A DNA stretch of 64,000 nucleotides, from contig JAEMBT020000004.1 in NCBI GenBank assembly GCA_018873245.2, positions 7,109,073 to 7,173,072 on the forward strand. The letters run 5' to 3'. Below, one piece after another: positions 25,273 through 36,085 of this stretch (within the stretch, counting starts at the first letter, position 1; the number at the start of each line of letters is the position of its first letter). A model generated the notes under the pieces. That model did not search any database. It was not told the DNA's origin and was given only the letters and a program-made list of their open reading frames with translations. The translations under genes and the position numbers were made by a program. The stretch comes from Archegozetes longisetosus (lineage: Eukaryota > Arthropoda > Arachnida > Sarcoptiformes > Trhypochthoniidae).

Positions 25273-25657
25273 TGAAATACTCTCTATCAGTTTCTATATT
25301 TGCAATATTTACTATACAAAAACGGGCATATTGGGGTTAAAGTTAGGAACAGAGAATTCTCTAAGCATCTGCCTGCAAAACAGGAACCTTACCAAACAAG
25401 TTAATAGAACATTAAGTATACAATAACTAGCACTTTAAGGTTAAGCAATCTATTTGAAAACAACGAAACAACAGCTTAACGCTGTTTTAAGGCTAAATGG
25501 CGATTCATTGACAAACCAATAGCAAATAACAGTTCAGTCAGAGATTAAAAAGGGTCAGATACATACCGGCACACGTTCTCCAGATCGAGCCCAAAGAACG
25601 ATGACAAACCCTGCCTATCAATTTTATAATTACAAATATAATTATTTATATTTATAT

Positions 25658-26340
25658 TAATGTAAAAGTGGGGGCTCCGCCCTCCTCCCCCACCAAACAC
25701 CCCCTAATGGTCGCCGCTAATACTTACTCTTGTTCCTCCAATTCCACGCAGATATTATTTAATAATTCTGCGGGAATTGGTATCTCGGGTAAATGTCGGG
25801 CATACCCAAGAAACCACAGAACTGTCGCGATGTGCGCACAACATCCGACAGTTCTGAGGCCCTGGACACAAGAGCAAGTATAGGAAGAGACAGAATCGAC
25901 ACCTATCTCCTCTCTGTCTATTAGAATATATACAAAGTATTGAGAGGAGGCTCTGTGTCGAGACTGAATCTATGTATTTTTTAACGCTAAATCCGAATCT
26001 GAAGTCCAAATCTTTTTATATAGAATATTTTTCGAGATATTTGAATTTTTATATTAAATTTTCGATTTTAACTTTTTATATAAATGATACATGATTTCGA
26101 TGTAGAATTTAACGCTGATTAAAAATATGTAAACCATTTCCCGATACCTCTAATATTCACTGAATAAATCGATATTTAAATATGTTTCATAACTTTGAAG
26201 CCACCTAGCGGTTAAACTATAAGTTGTACCGAGGTGGGCCCATTGACACTTTTGATCAGGCTTGTGATCTCAATTAAAATGTCATTAGTTCTGGATTGCA
26301 TCAATAGGCAAAATCCCATAGACTTATTGGCATCGTTCTT
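25658..26340. repeat. Dispersed repeat, copy A
   Basis: This stretch is homologous to 54680-56015 (copy B) once the 780-bp element inside copy B is removed. Shared strings include CTTGTTCCTCCAATTCCACG, ACCACAGAACTGTCGC, TTTCGATGTAGA and CCCATAGACTTATTGGCATC. Conceptual reading on the minus strand in both copies gives ICVELEEQE-like peptide with stops, so the repeat may come from a degenerate coding element. Copy A carries about 140 extra bases (25815-25960) that copy B lacks. Confidence 0.85.
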
Positions 26341-26444
26341 AGTTTCAGAAATAATTGAAACAAATTGTATCCACTGTACAGTTATTATTTAAACTATATG
26401 ACTTTTACTAGAACGATGCCAATAAGTCTATAGGATTTTGCCTA
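26307..26444. mobile_element. Small MITE with 36-bp inverted ends
   Basis: AGGCAAAATCCCATAGACTT... at 26307-26342 is answered by its near-exact reverse complement at 26409-26443. About 65 bases of AT-rich DNA separate them. Only one arm of this structure is present at the end of repeat copy B (55975-56010). Confidence 0.7.
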
Positions 26445-26595
26445 AGTTTAGCATAAGTTAAGTCAAATAAAATCATTCTGATTGGCTGACACATTTCTGT
26501 AACGCAATATAATGTTCGATTCTATGACAACTCTATTCTACCTGATTATCTATTACATTCTCATTTGATCCAATTGATTCATTCATTATTGCGCG

Positions 26596-27310
26596 ATGTC
26601 ATCTAATGTTAAAGAATATCTGACAGTGAAAGAGAGTGAAGAGAAGAAGGATAGAAAACCGAGAGCAAAGAATTTCTCTCAAGAACAGAAGGAAGCGTTG
26701 CTTGAGTTGATAAAACCACATTTGGAAATTATTAAATTGAGCAAGCAAGACAACATAACACTTGAGAAGAAGAAGAAGAAGATCTGGATGAGCGTGAGAA
26801 GTGAGCTGTTTGTAAGATTTCCTGATCAAGAACCACAGCCATGGAAGAAAGTGAAGAAATTGTATGATAACATGCTTTCTTCTACTAAGAAAAATACAGC
26901 TCAAGACAAAACTTCTATTGGGAGAACTGGAGGTGGAAGTGCAGCAGCAACAGCATCAGCATTGGATATAATGGTAATCGAGGCACATGGAGAGTCACTC
27001 ATGCCACTTGACAATCCATTTGATTCAGATCAGAATTGGCACGGAGAGAATACAGTGAAGGTCAGTGGAAACACTCGAGACTCGGAATGGGATCGAATTG
27101 GTCAGTGTGGTTGATAAGATTGACAAAAATCAACAGAGGAGAAAAACTAGTGGTGATGTGACTGCATTATCAAGAGAATTGCAAGAAGCCATGATTCGCA
27201 AGGCGAATGCAAAGATTGAGTTGATTGAGATTGAGAAAAAGTACAAGTTGAAAAAGATGGAATACTTGGATTGGAAGATGGCCAGAGAATCAAGTGTCAC
27301 ATTATGTTAG
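26596..27310 (+). CDS. Harbinger ORF1: Myb/SANT-like DNA-binding protein (probably frame-broken)
   Basis: PIF/Harbinger transposons encode a Myb-like partner that brings the transposase to the nucleus and to the ends. The frame from ATG 26596 runs 172 codons. It has a basic N-terminus (KDRKPRAKNFSQEQKEALLE) and a trihelix-like core (KKIWMSVRSELFVRFPD, then WKKVKKLYDNM). The frame stops at 27112-27114; a second frame at 27065-27310 continues with a Lys/Glu-rich helix (SRELQEAMIRKANAKIELIE) typical of the C-terminal coiled coil. A frameshift or a small intron near 27065-27110 would explain this. The partner transposase lies 265 bases away on the opposite strand, facing it tail to tail. Confidence 0.8.
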
Positions 27311-27574
27311 AAGGACAAAAGATTGTCACTACTGAAGAATAGTGATAGAAATTACTAAAAAATTCACTTTAGAAAACGCTATAAGAATGAGATTATTATA
27401 AAAACATAGTTTATAAACCTTTCAATAGAATCTAGTTAAATAAAAAATTTTCAAGTTTTTCACCATTGAAACACATGTAATTATGGTATGTACTCATTGA
27501 ACTCATTGAAATTACATTTTCAATTGAAAGGAGAATAAATTATAGCATTATAATAATTTCAATTTAAATCATGT

Positions 27575-28537
27575 TCAGGATAATGAAGAAAAATCCTTTA
27601 GAAATAACGTTGAATGAACCTCCTTCTGAATACCTTGACCTTCGGTTCCACCAGCCAAACCAATATTTTCTTCAGGTATATGACGCATACTTGCTAGCTC
27701 ATCTTGACTCACTTCTTCTTCGTCTTCCATCATTTCTAACTCATTGGACATTCTCAAGATGTTCCACAAGACAGCACAAGCAACAATGATAGGGATACTG
27801 TTCTCGAGTTTAGCTTGCATTAATGTTGCTAGAATATTGAATCTTCTCTTAAATGCACCAAACAGTCTCTCGATAATGTTTCGTGTCTTGATGTGTGACT
27901 TATTGTACTTTCTTTCTGGATTTGTCGATGGATTTGATATTGGAGTGAGTAAAAACTTAAGAGATGGATAGCCAGAATCACCAACCAATATTCCATTAAT
28001 CTCGCTGTTGAGCAATCGAGAGTACACTTCACTATTCCTGAAGATACGACTGTCATAGGTGCTTCCATCCCAGCGCACCACCCAATTTCTAAACATCACG
28101 TTTGCATCGCAAATTGCTTGGCAGTTGAGTGTGTACTTGCCCTTGCGATTGAGAAATTTCTCTCTCCCTTCTGCACAATCATTCTCTTCCACCTTGACTC
28201 GAATGTGGGTGCAATCAATGGCACCTATAATGTTTGGCACGCCAGCTATCTCATAGAACGCATCTTTCACTTTGACCAATTCTGCTCCTTCAGGCATACG
28301 AATATAATGACACGCAAGTGACGCAATGGCACGCGAAAAGACTCGCGATATACGGCAAACCGAAGCTCTGGACAGGCGAATTGCGTCACCATTGACCTGC
28401 TGAAATGAGCCACTTCGGTAGTATCGCAACGCGGCCAACACTTGAATGATGGGAGGAATTGAATGATTGCGATGAGTGTATCGCGCAAGATTGTCTTCCA
28501 CCAGCGAGCAAATATGAAAAGGAGTGTCTTTGCTCAT
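27575..28537 (-). CDS. PIF/Harbinger DDE transposase (HARBI1-like)
   Basis: An unbroken frame of 320 codons. The DDE_Tnp_4 acidic residues fall in GAIDCTH (Asp108), GDSGYP (Asp187) and IIERLFGAFKRRF (Glu223), with WDGSTYDSRIF between them. An N-terminal helical part (HSIPPIIQVLAALRYYRSGS) matches HARBI1-type proteins. Conserved-looking residues (LRLNPIDFYSEKQFYERFRM) continue upstream of ATG 28537 to about 28600 without an ATG, so the true start may lie in a previous exon. The C-terminus is acidic (MMEDEEEVSQDE). The intact catalytic frame suggests a young copy. Confidence 0.92.
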   Translation of the reverse strand: MSKDTPFHICSLVEDNLARYTHRNHSIPPIIQVLAALRYYRSGSFQQVNGDAIRLSRASVCRISRVFSRAIASLACHYIRMPEGAELVKVKDAFYEIAGVPNIIGAIDCTHIRVKVEENDCAEGREKFLNRKGKYTLNCQAICDANVMFRNWVVRWDGSTYDSRIFRNSEVYSRLLNSEINGILVGDSGYPSLKFLLTPISNPSTNPERKYNKSHIKTRNIIERLFGAFKRRFNILATLMQAKLENSIPIIVACAVLWNILRMSNELEMMEDEEEVSQDELASMRHIPEENIGLAGGTEGQGIQKEVHSTLFLKDFSSLS

Positions 28538-28855
28538 ACGAAATCGCTCATAAAATTGCTTTTCTGAATAAAAATCTATTGGATTCAGTCGAAGTCTATG
28601 CTTTGGTATGATTTCAGCAAATATTCATAGGTTGACTCACTTTGATCATCTTGGATCAATACTAATTCTATTAAATTAGACATTTTCAACTTCACGAGCA
28701 AACAGAATTCTGTAATAATTCTACTTAAGTTTGCTGTTTAGCTCCCTTAATTTTTTGATTGAAATTTTAAGTGAAATGATGAGTTAACTTAAACTCCAAG
28801 TTAAGTCTGGAAATTGAAATGAATTATTTAAGTTAGCTTAAAATTTTAAGTTAAC

Positions 28856-31548
28856 TTAAGCAAATTTAAGATAAGTATTGTTTAAGAAACCCAACACTTG
28901 TCTCTTGAGTACATCCTCTATCGTCTTCCCATAAACTGAATTATTCATTAATTTAAAAAAGTCTTTCTCAAAATCAGAAGTTCCATCTTGTCGTAACTTT
29001 GTGTTTAAATCAATATAGGGTTTCAACCAATCTTTTTGTTCATACTTTATAACACACTCAATCTTGTTAAGCTTAAGTCCATGTTGAATTGCTTGTTTCA
29101 ATGTACGATAATCACATATTAATCCTTTATTTTCTAAACTTGTAACTAACTTTCTAGATTTTGTTATCTTTCTTAGTTTCTTTTGATATGGAGATAGGTC
29201 TTCATTCTTAATATCCTTATGAATACGGAAAAATGGGTAGTCATTATGCTTATCATGTAATTCTTTAGGATAATTTAAACTAACTTTTAGTGTATAACCG
29301 ATATTATTATCATCAGAAATTTCACGTAATTGTTCTTCTAAATATCTCATTTCTTCTGTTGAGCACCATTTAAATGATTTATAGGGTAATTTAAAAGACA
29401 TAGCATCACCATATAAATTGTTAGCATCAACAGGAACAAGATATGATGATTCTTTTGTTGGATAATAGTTTATCATATATTTATTATTTGCTTCAACATA
29501 TCGTTTCATAATGCAAGACAATCCACCTCTTATACCTTCCATTATCATTAACAACATATCTTGTCTGTTAGTAATTCTAATTCGATTCCTGTCTATTTTA
29601 ACATTGCATCCCAAGATAGTCCAGGACTAGAGATATAATGAGCTGGATCTAAACCATAATGTTTTAATGATAAATCTCTAAATGACTCAAAACAATCAGC
29701 AAGAATTGAAACATCACAAGTTAGATATAATTCCATATACTCTTTGAAAGTTTTACAATTGAAATGATTCCATAATTTCTTTCCTCTTTCGTATTCTTTC
29801 AGCTCAATGTTTGTATCTTTAAGATTATCATAGAAAGATTCATGGTTGGGATATTCTGTAGATTCCAACTTGTCAAAACTATCAAGATGTGAATAAGGAA
29901 ATACACCTTTTTGAACTAGTAACTCTAGGATCTCAATAGGTAAGTCTTTAAAGTAAGAAGTTAAATTCTTAAAGTTTTTAATTCCATCTTTATCTTTATC
30001 ATATACCACCTTAGCCGATTTATCAATTGATTTCAATAGAAATTTGATGGAGTCTTTGAATTCAAATTGGATATTAGTTTTTTCAACTTTAACAGTAATA
30101 GAGAAGTATTTCTCTTCAGTTTGACAGATAATCTTAATGTTTCTGTCAATTTTGTAAAGCTTCTTAATGAAGCGCTTAAAGTCATATCCACTCCTATTAT
30201 GGAAAAAGACTGGTATCTTTAACGAGGTTCTAACATTCAAATTACATGATTGATGAGCTGCTCCTCTAAATTTTCCAGTTACATGACAATGATCTCTAAC
30301 TTTTATATCAGCTTCAGTAAACTCTTTTTTACAGAAATGACACTTTTCTGATTGTACAAACTTTAATAAGTCATCCTTATTAAGTTGTGGTTTGTTAAAT
30401 TCTTTTAATCGTTCAAGAAATAACTCGCTTAACTTTCTCCCCTCCTCTATAAGTGTTTGTACAAAGTTAATCATAGTATCTTTAACAGAAGTACCTGTAT
30501 ATTTTTTAAAAGTATTATAAAATTTACTTATTCCTAATAATCCATAAGCACAAGCCTCATGTTGTGCTTTCAATCTTTTAGATTTAATTTTTTAAAAATA
30601 GCTTCTAAATCAGCGTAATACACCAAAGGAACTCTAATAGCTTTATGAAAATTCTTAAACTTTAAAATGTTATCTCGTGCTTCAGGAAGAATCGGAATAG
30701 CTTTCTCGTTGTCAAAGTAATTATCACATAGAGTTAAATGTCTTCTAAATATTTCTATGTTTTCTGTATGATAGAAACATCTTTCACATATAAAATGGTG
30801 ATTTTTGTTTAGTTAATTGATCTCTAACTAATTTTGGTAAGCTTTTTATATAAACATAATGAGATCTAGCTTCGTCTTCTATTAAAAGTAAGTTTACATG
30901 ATCTGATTTCTTTTCATCTTGAGAACAAGTTAAATAAGGTTGTATTTGAACATTACCATTCCCATTAAGAATATATAAGTTTATTGATATATTATTTTAT
31001 TTACAAAACTTTTTTATATCAATCACATCAACTGGAAATTTGATGTTAGTAAAGTCATAATCTTTATTCCAGTTACTATACCATGATACTCTTTCTGGGT
31101 GATGAGTAATTTCATTCTTGTGTTTATGATATAACATGCAGTATTTAAAACATTTCTGATCTTCATTCTTAATATTAATAGTTGCCTTTATATTCTTAAT
31201 CCATTGCGGTAAACCTATATAAGAAGAACCTGATAATGGCTTATATTCTCTTAATTTAAAATCAAAATTTACTACATTTTCTAAATGCCAATATCCTTCA
31301 TTGTTATCCCAAGATTCTATTGTTTCATGAATTTCAAGAAGTAAAGCATGAATCGTTTCTTTTATCTCAAATTTATTCAATATTATTTTATTTTTAGAAG
31401 GTACTGTTATTTCTTCAAACTCTTCTTGTCCAGTCGCTGGATGAAATTTTCTAAATCTACCTTTTATTACAAACTGTAACTTTATTGCTGCCTTAATATT
31501 TAAAATATATTTCATTCGTTCAAACATTAATTCTGGTAATTCTTCCAT
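28856..31548 (-). pseudogene. Protein-primed DNA polymerase B of a Polinton/adintovirus-like element, broken and truncated
   Basis: Three minus-strand frames in order, 31548-30997, 30573-29593 and 29614-28856, look like pieces of one polymerase. The first has no named domain. The second has a Cys/His zinc motif of endonuclease VII type (CHFCKKEF, then HCHVTGKFRGAAHQSCN), an exonuclease block (FFHNRSGYDFKRF) and a third exonuclease motif (YLTCDVSILAD). The third has palm motif A (VDANNLYGDAM) and motif B (LMNNSVYGKT). It ends at 28856, before any DTDS-type motif C, next to the Harbinger region, so the catalytic C-terminus is absent. Frames change at about 29600 and are unclear over 30574-30996. 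The relic cannot be active as it stands. Base composition is much more AT-rich than the host genes. Confidence 0.85.
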
Positions 31549-32048
31549 AAGAATCTGAATTGAACTAATATCATTTTTTGGATTTATTCTTAACGTTAAG
31601 AAACATCTCTCTAACGCTTCTTCTGTTTTTTTTACAATATAATCATCTGTTTCAAAATCAAGATCATTAAAATGTCTTTTTCTTTGCTTTTTAATATTAA
31701 ATGATCTATCTTTTTTTTAAGTTTATCTTGAAATAACTTTATATTATTTTTATGAGTAATTGATTTAAGATGATCATTCCATTGTTTTTTTTAATACTAA
31801 AATATTACAAATTCTACAATGTTTTTGAATCTTACCATTATTTCTTTAATGTTTTTTAGTTTTTATATGTTTACTCCAATTTGATTTGGATATTTCTTTA
31901 TTACAAATATTACATCTTATTTCGTTATTTCTTTCCATTTATATTAAAAATTTATTTTTGTTAAATATTAATTTTTAAATTATTAATATTTATTTGAATT
32001 AAAAAATTATTGATAAATTAATTTCTTAATAAATGAATAATATCAATA

Positions 32049-32444
32049 ATGGAAACAACAACTAAAATGTGTGTTAAATGTAAAGAATATAGATTATTTA
32101 CAGAGTATTCTAAAAATAAATATGGAAAAGATGGATTATTTTGGGTATGTAATTATTGTTTAAAAGAATATTATATAAATAATACTAAGCCTGTAAAATG
32201 TGATTGTGGAAGACTTATAAATGAAAAATATATGAAAACACATATAAAATCTAATATTCATAAAAAGTATTTAACATGTTATTCTGAAATTATAAAAAAC
32301 AAAGTGATTTTGAACGAAGTGAGCGAAGCGTATTTGAATGAAGTGAGAATGAAAATGAAACAGTTTCAAGAGTCTAAAGGACTCTTTATCATACTTAAAA
32401 AATATCTTGAAGAATCTTTAACTATCTTTAATAGTCTTATCTAG
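32049..32444 (+). CDS. Zinc-ribbon-like small protein of the viral-type segment
   Basis: 131 codons, ATG 32049. Two zinc-binding motifs are visible: CVKCKEY with CNYCLKEY, then CDCGRLINEKYMKTHIKSNI followed by H. This arrangement is common in small proteins of large DNA viruses and Polinton-like elements; I know no exact function. The C-terminal third contains a GAAGTGAGCGAAGCG string that encodes EVSEAYLNEV. Strand is opposite to the polymerase. Confidence 0.6.
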   Translation: METTTKMCVKCKEYRLFTEYSKNKYGKDGLFWVCNYCLKEYYINNTKPVKCDCGRLINEKYMKTHIKSNIHKKYLTCYSEIIKNKVILNEVSEAYLNEVRMKMKQFQESKGLFIILKKYLEESLTIFNSLI

Positions 32445-32904
32445 TATCTATAGAAATTCTTTAAGATACTTTTTAACTATGTAAATAGTATTCATTTCAA
32501 TGAATATATAAAAAAGAATTAATAATGTAATTTACATACTTTAAAAACTAAAAAATATGGATAATCTTTATTTTTTTATTTTATTTATAACTTTAACATC
32601 ACCTTTATCTGAAATAATATTTTTATTTATTATTGATACTCTTTCTATATCATTTATTCTAGGTCCTTTTCGTTTGTCTTCTCCTTTTAATTCATTTAGT
32701 CTATCTTTATCTAGTATTATTTCTTTATCAAATAATTGATTTAAATTTTGATTACTTGTTAAAAAATCAGAAATAGATTTATTACGCCATTTGCTTAAAT
32801 TTTGTTTTGATTCTATTTGTACTAATAAAAATTTTCTATTTAATTCTTTTAAATCTGTAAAATCATCATGTCTTTCTGCTGTTTTTTGAGTGCATTTTTA
32901 TATT

Positions 32905-33186
32905 CTAATCCTTTATAGTAATATTTCTTTCTTCTTGAAACTTATAAGCTAAAAATTTAAATGTATTCTTTTCCATTTCTAATGCGTTTAATGCTGGAAT
33001 TGCATTTTTAAATATATCTTTTAATGGATTATTATCTTCTAATTCACATACTATTTTCATAATTTTATCTAATCTATATTCTGTTTCTTCAAATATTTCA
33101 AATAATTCAGGACAATCTTTACTTAATTCTTTTATCTTTATTAATTCATTTTCAGATGGTTCGTATTTTTCTATTATCGTCGTCAT
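32905..33186 (-). CDS. Hypothetical acidic protein of the viral-type segment
   Basis: 93 codons with a normal start (MTTIIEKYEPSENELIKIKE), rich in Glu, Ile and Lys, predicted mainly helical. No domain recognised. Codon use (A/T third positions, AT-rich flanks) matches the neighbouring viral-type ORFs rather than host genes. Confidence 0.45.
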   Translation of the reverse strand: MTTIIEKYEPSENELIKIKELSKDCPELFEIFEETEYRLDKIMKIVCELEDNNPLKDIFKNAIPALNALEMEKNTFKFLAYKFQEERNITIKD

Positions 33187-33268
33187 TTATTATAGAAAAA
33201 AAATAATAGATAATAGTTTAATAAGATGATAGTTTAATAGATAATAGGATAATATTTTTATATAGTAA

Positions 33269-33647
33269 ATGAAAAACTTAACAATAAGATGTTTTATACT
33301 TAAAGATATAATCAATAATTTTATATCATCTAAAAGAAAAATAGATAATTATGCTCCAGTTACATTAAATTATATTAAAGAAAATTTTTTAATGTTTGAT
33401 GGTAAGAAATATGAAAATGTTATCACATAATTATAGAAAATATCTTATAAATGGTGAAAATATAAAATTAAGACATTTGAAAGAAGATAAGATATTCTTA
33501 AAATTTTATAATACAAATCTTCATAGAGTTAAACCACTGACTTCATTTGATTTGCAAAGGACTAATCCCTTAAATGAAATTGCTCCTGAAAAGATAAGAG
33601 TAACTCCAACGAAGTTGTCGTCCGCAAGTGAGACTCGTGGTGTTTAA
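33269..33647 (+). pseudogene. Hypothetical ORF pair of the viral-type segment, frame shifted
   Basis: A 53-codon frame (33269-33430, start MKNLTIRCFI) overlaps a second frame (33396-33647) that goes on with similar composition, suggesting one gene with a frameshift near 33400-33430. The second ends with SSASETRGV, encoded by a short GC-richer string that recalls palindromic inserts at gene ends in large DNA viruses. No domain known. Confidence 0.4.
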
Positions 33648-33829
33648 CAATTGACTTCGCTTAATGGAAACAAAGATTCTAAAATTTGTTTTAGAAATAA
33701 TAATGGAAAACAATTAAATGAAAAATCTCATCCAATAGATAGAATTATAAATAAATATTATTAATTTCAATCAAAACCATTTTTAATTATTACAAAGAAC
33801 TTTTTAAATAAAAAAAGAATTAAGAAACT

Positions 33830-34201
33830 TTGTTTATATCATTAAATTTTTTATGCTTCGTTGGGTCTGAAGCACAAGATACTTCTCAATTGTATACAAA
33901 AAATAGAATTTTAAAAGAATTAGGAACAACAGCTGTTGAAACTATTGAAAGAATGGATGACGAAATTGAAATAAAGGGTAATAAAATTAATGTTTTAGAG
34001 AAAGAACTTAAAGATGTTAATCGTTATGATGAACAAAATATTCAAACTATATTAAATAAAACTCCAGTAATTAGAAACAATAATAAAGAAAGAGCTAAAC
34101 GACGCTTAATGATGATAGAGACTTTAATAAATGATGCTAATGATAAAGTTAAATCACTTTATTCTGAAATAAAAGATTTTGGTGTTGGATTTATATTTTA
34201 A
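33830..34201 (+). CDS. Hypothetical coiled-coil protein of the viral-type segment
   Basis: 123 codons, highly charged after residue 20, with long Glu/Lys/Asn-rich helices (ETIERMDDEIEIKGNKINVL). It ends in GVGFIF. The first 12 residues are hydrophobic and may be read upstream of the true start. No family recognised; length and composition suit a structural or packaging protein, which is only a guess. Confidence 0.4.
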   Translation: MFISLNFLCFVGSEAQDTSQLYTKNRILKELGTTAVETIERMDDEIEIKGNKINVLEKELKDVNRYDEQNIQTILNKTPVIRNNNKERAKRRLMMIETLINDANDKVKSLYSEIKDFGVGFIF

Positions 34202-34591
34202 TTTGTGTTTCAATTGTATTTGGTATAATCCTACTATATTTTATCTTTAAATTTACAAATAATTTAGAACATAGGAAGAATAACATATCCCCTTCAATGG
34301 CATTGTCACATTAAGTTATTAATAAAATAACCGGTTTGGGTTTATATATTACTTGGTTTTTAACAGTGATATACTTTTCTATCATGGAAAGTTAAACTTA
34401 TAAAAATGAGTGAAACTTAAAATTTTCTAGCCAAAAGGTTGAAGAATTAAACGCTAACCAACAAATCACTTAACATTATCATAGTTTATAATTGGTATCC
34501 TTTCCATTTTATAGATGTCATTAGGGGATACAAATCCATGCACTTTGTGTTCACTGTTGTTCCAAACCTCAAAGATAATTTCTTACTCACC

Positions 34592-34882
34592 TTAAAGATA
34601 ACTTATAAATGAGTTAGTAACTTTATTAATCTTTTTATTGACTGTTATATCAGTCTCTTTTCCATTTACAGTCACATCATGACGAAAGAAACTCTTCATA
34701 TTTGGATCGTTCATAATACACTTGAAACTTGAATCTGATATCCCTATCATTTTACATAGTCGTGGTTTTGTTAATTCAGGATGCTCTTCTTTCGCTTGAA
34801 CAAACACTAAAACCTTTTGCATTAACATGTTTTTCCTTATATCATTTTCTACTATTGTGCTCGTATACTTTATACTATTCAA
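34592..34882 (-). CDS. Small helix-turn-helix-like protein
   Basis: 96 codons from ATG 34882. The middle part (PELTKPRLCKMIGISDSSFK) has the look of a helix-turn-helix of the kind seen in viral and phage-like DNA-binding proteins. Function unknown. Surrounding DNA has the same low GC as the polymerase segment. Confidence 0.4.
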   Translation of the reverse strand: MNSIKYTSTIVENDIRKNMLMQKVLVFVQAKEEHPELTKPRLCKMIGISDSSFKCIMNDPNMKSFFRHDVTVNGKETDITVNKKINKVTNSFISYL

Positions 34883-35857
34883 CTGATCTTATATTAATTA
34901 CTATTTAAATCTTACCATAAATACATCCATAACTGATTGAACATGATCGAAGTGATGAATGAATTAAAACGATATTTGTTTTTATCTAGTTGAATCTGAT
35001 CTAATCTGATTGAAACGAACGATTTGACCATAAAATAGATATGTATGGTATGATATGTAGAAATATATAATAAAGATATTAACTTTCAGAATTTATCTAT
35101 TTTCTTGTTGGTTCAGCTAAATGAGCCTCTCTATAGTTAAATAGTTGAATTCAAACTATCACATTGTTTGAATTTAATAGGTTGATATATAGTTTAAGAT
35201 ATCATAGTTTATAATGGGTAAATGATAGAATAGTTAAACAGTATTTTTTTATTGCATACTAATAAAAAATTTTATCGAATATTAACCTTGAATGAAACTA
35301 ATAAAGTACTTTAAATTTGATACGATTATGCCGCTAAATTAGAGAATTTGAAGACTTAACAAACTGATTATTACCACATAAGCTAAAAAGGCTAAAGAAT
35401 TAATCGCTGACCAGATAGTATATGTTGAGATTATTTAGATGATTGGTGATGAAATATTTAATTCATGCTTAGAAAACAAAGCTCAAAGAGGTAAAATTGG
35501 TTAAGATGATGAGAAATGGCTGAATGAATTAAAATCAGAATAAAATTATCTTGTAATGATGTGAGAAAGAACGAGTTTATTTTAGAAAAAATATAAAAGT
35601 CAAGCCCAAATATTAAAAGCAATATAAGTCCATATACTATAAGTTTTTTATTATTACTTGGCTTTATAATTTATTATATTATTATATTCATCAGGAAATT
35701 CTGTTACTTTCACTTAAGATATTTAGAAATGATGATACCATTAATAAAATCCAGAGACATTTCAAATTTTCATTTGATGCATAAGTTCTAAGAAAAAAAC
35801 ACTTGAAAATGTGATAATTTCTATAGTATTAATAATTGGCAGGGTTTCCGAAAATAT

Positions 35858-36063
35858 TGCAAGAAAATTTAAACACCTCCTTATAGTTATGCTAACTCAA
35901 ACGCACGACCTTCCCCCTAAAGTCCACCCAACATAGTAAAACCTTTAAAATGCAAAGCCCTCGAAGGAAAAGGTCAGTCCTTACCCATATGTATATTAAG
36001 TAACTTAACTAATAAAGTACTTGGAACATATACTCTGTGAGGAGACATTCATTTTATATTGCA
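35858..36063 (+). repeat. 5' LTR
   Basis: Starts TGCAAGAAAATTTAAACACC and ends TTTATATTGCA. Identical in length and sequence to the 3' LTR. An AATAAAG string lies near 36010. Confidence 0.95.
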
Positions 36064-36067
36064 AATT

Positions 36068-36085
36068 TGGAGGTCCCACCGAGAT
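36068..36085 (+). other. Primer-binding site, complementary to tRNA-Gln 3' end
   Basis: TGGAGGTCCCACCGAGAT lies four bases after the 5' LTR. Its complement, ATCTCGGTGGGACCTCCA, corresponds to the end of a eukaryotic tRNA-Gln (acceptor strand TGGGACCT plus CCA). The match covers 18 bases. Confidence 0.85.

Larger units (their letters stand above)
23429..25614 (-). pseudogene. Profilin copy A, 5' incomplete, with an in-frame UGA
   Basis: Profilin binds actin monomers and poly-proline in the cytosol. Three exons read on the minus strand: 25614-25567 (16 codons, AGFVIVLWARSGERVP), 23908-23734 (VTTQELKAIIDGIRSDPDSF, then IRHGGEDHVCLES, then NDSIRGYKGGSILSITAT) and 23526-23429 (LIVAISTDGVQPGEINRTVD, ending DYIRENSY and TAA). 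Splice sites and phases agree. At 23797-23795 an in-frame TGA interrupts exon 2 between CLES and NDSIRGYKGG, where other profilins have a sense codon. The usual MSW start is not found next to exon 25614; repeat DNA begins right behind it. With a stop and a missing first exon this is most likely a decaying gene. UGA readthrough is possible but unsupported, since no SECIS was seen. Confidence 0.85.
26450..28620. mobile_element. PIF/Harbinger DNA transposon
   Basis: Two convergent ORFs, a Myb-like protein (+) and a HARBI1-type DDE transposase (-), define the element. The outer ends are uncertain: AAGTTTA/TTAAGTT-rich sequence lies at both sides (26443-26465 and 28725-28860), but I could not read exact terminal inverted repeats or a three-base target duplication. 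Confidence 0.8.
28850..35853. mobile_element. AT-rich viral-type segment (Polinton/adintovirus-like relic)
   Basis: This block holds the polymerase B pieces plus at least five small ORFs on both strands, all very AT-rich, unlike the host genes at 1-19.6 kb. Stretches 34202-34591 and 34883-35853 have broken frames. Two similar strings (AAAAGGTTGAAGAATTAAACGC near 34433 and AAAAGGCTAAAGAATTAATCGC near 35385) hint at an internal duplication. No major capsid, integrase or packaging ATPase was recognised, and no terminal inverted repeats were found, so the border calls are approximate. Confidence 0.7.

Noticed and set aside
25755-26009. 84-codon minus-strand frame in repeat copy A
   Set aside because: Parts match copy B only as a broken frame, and copy A holds an extra 140-base block; a repeat remnant, not a gene.
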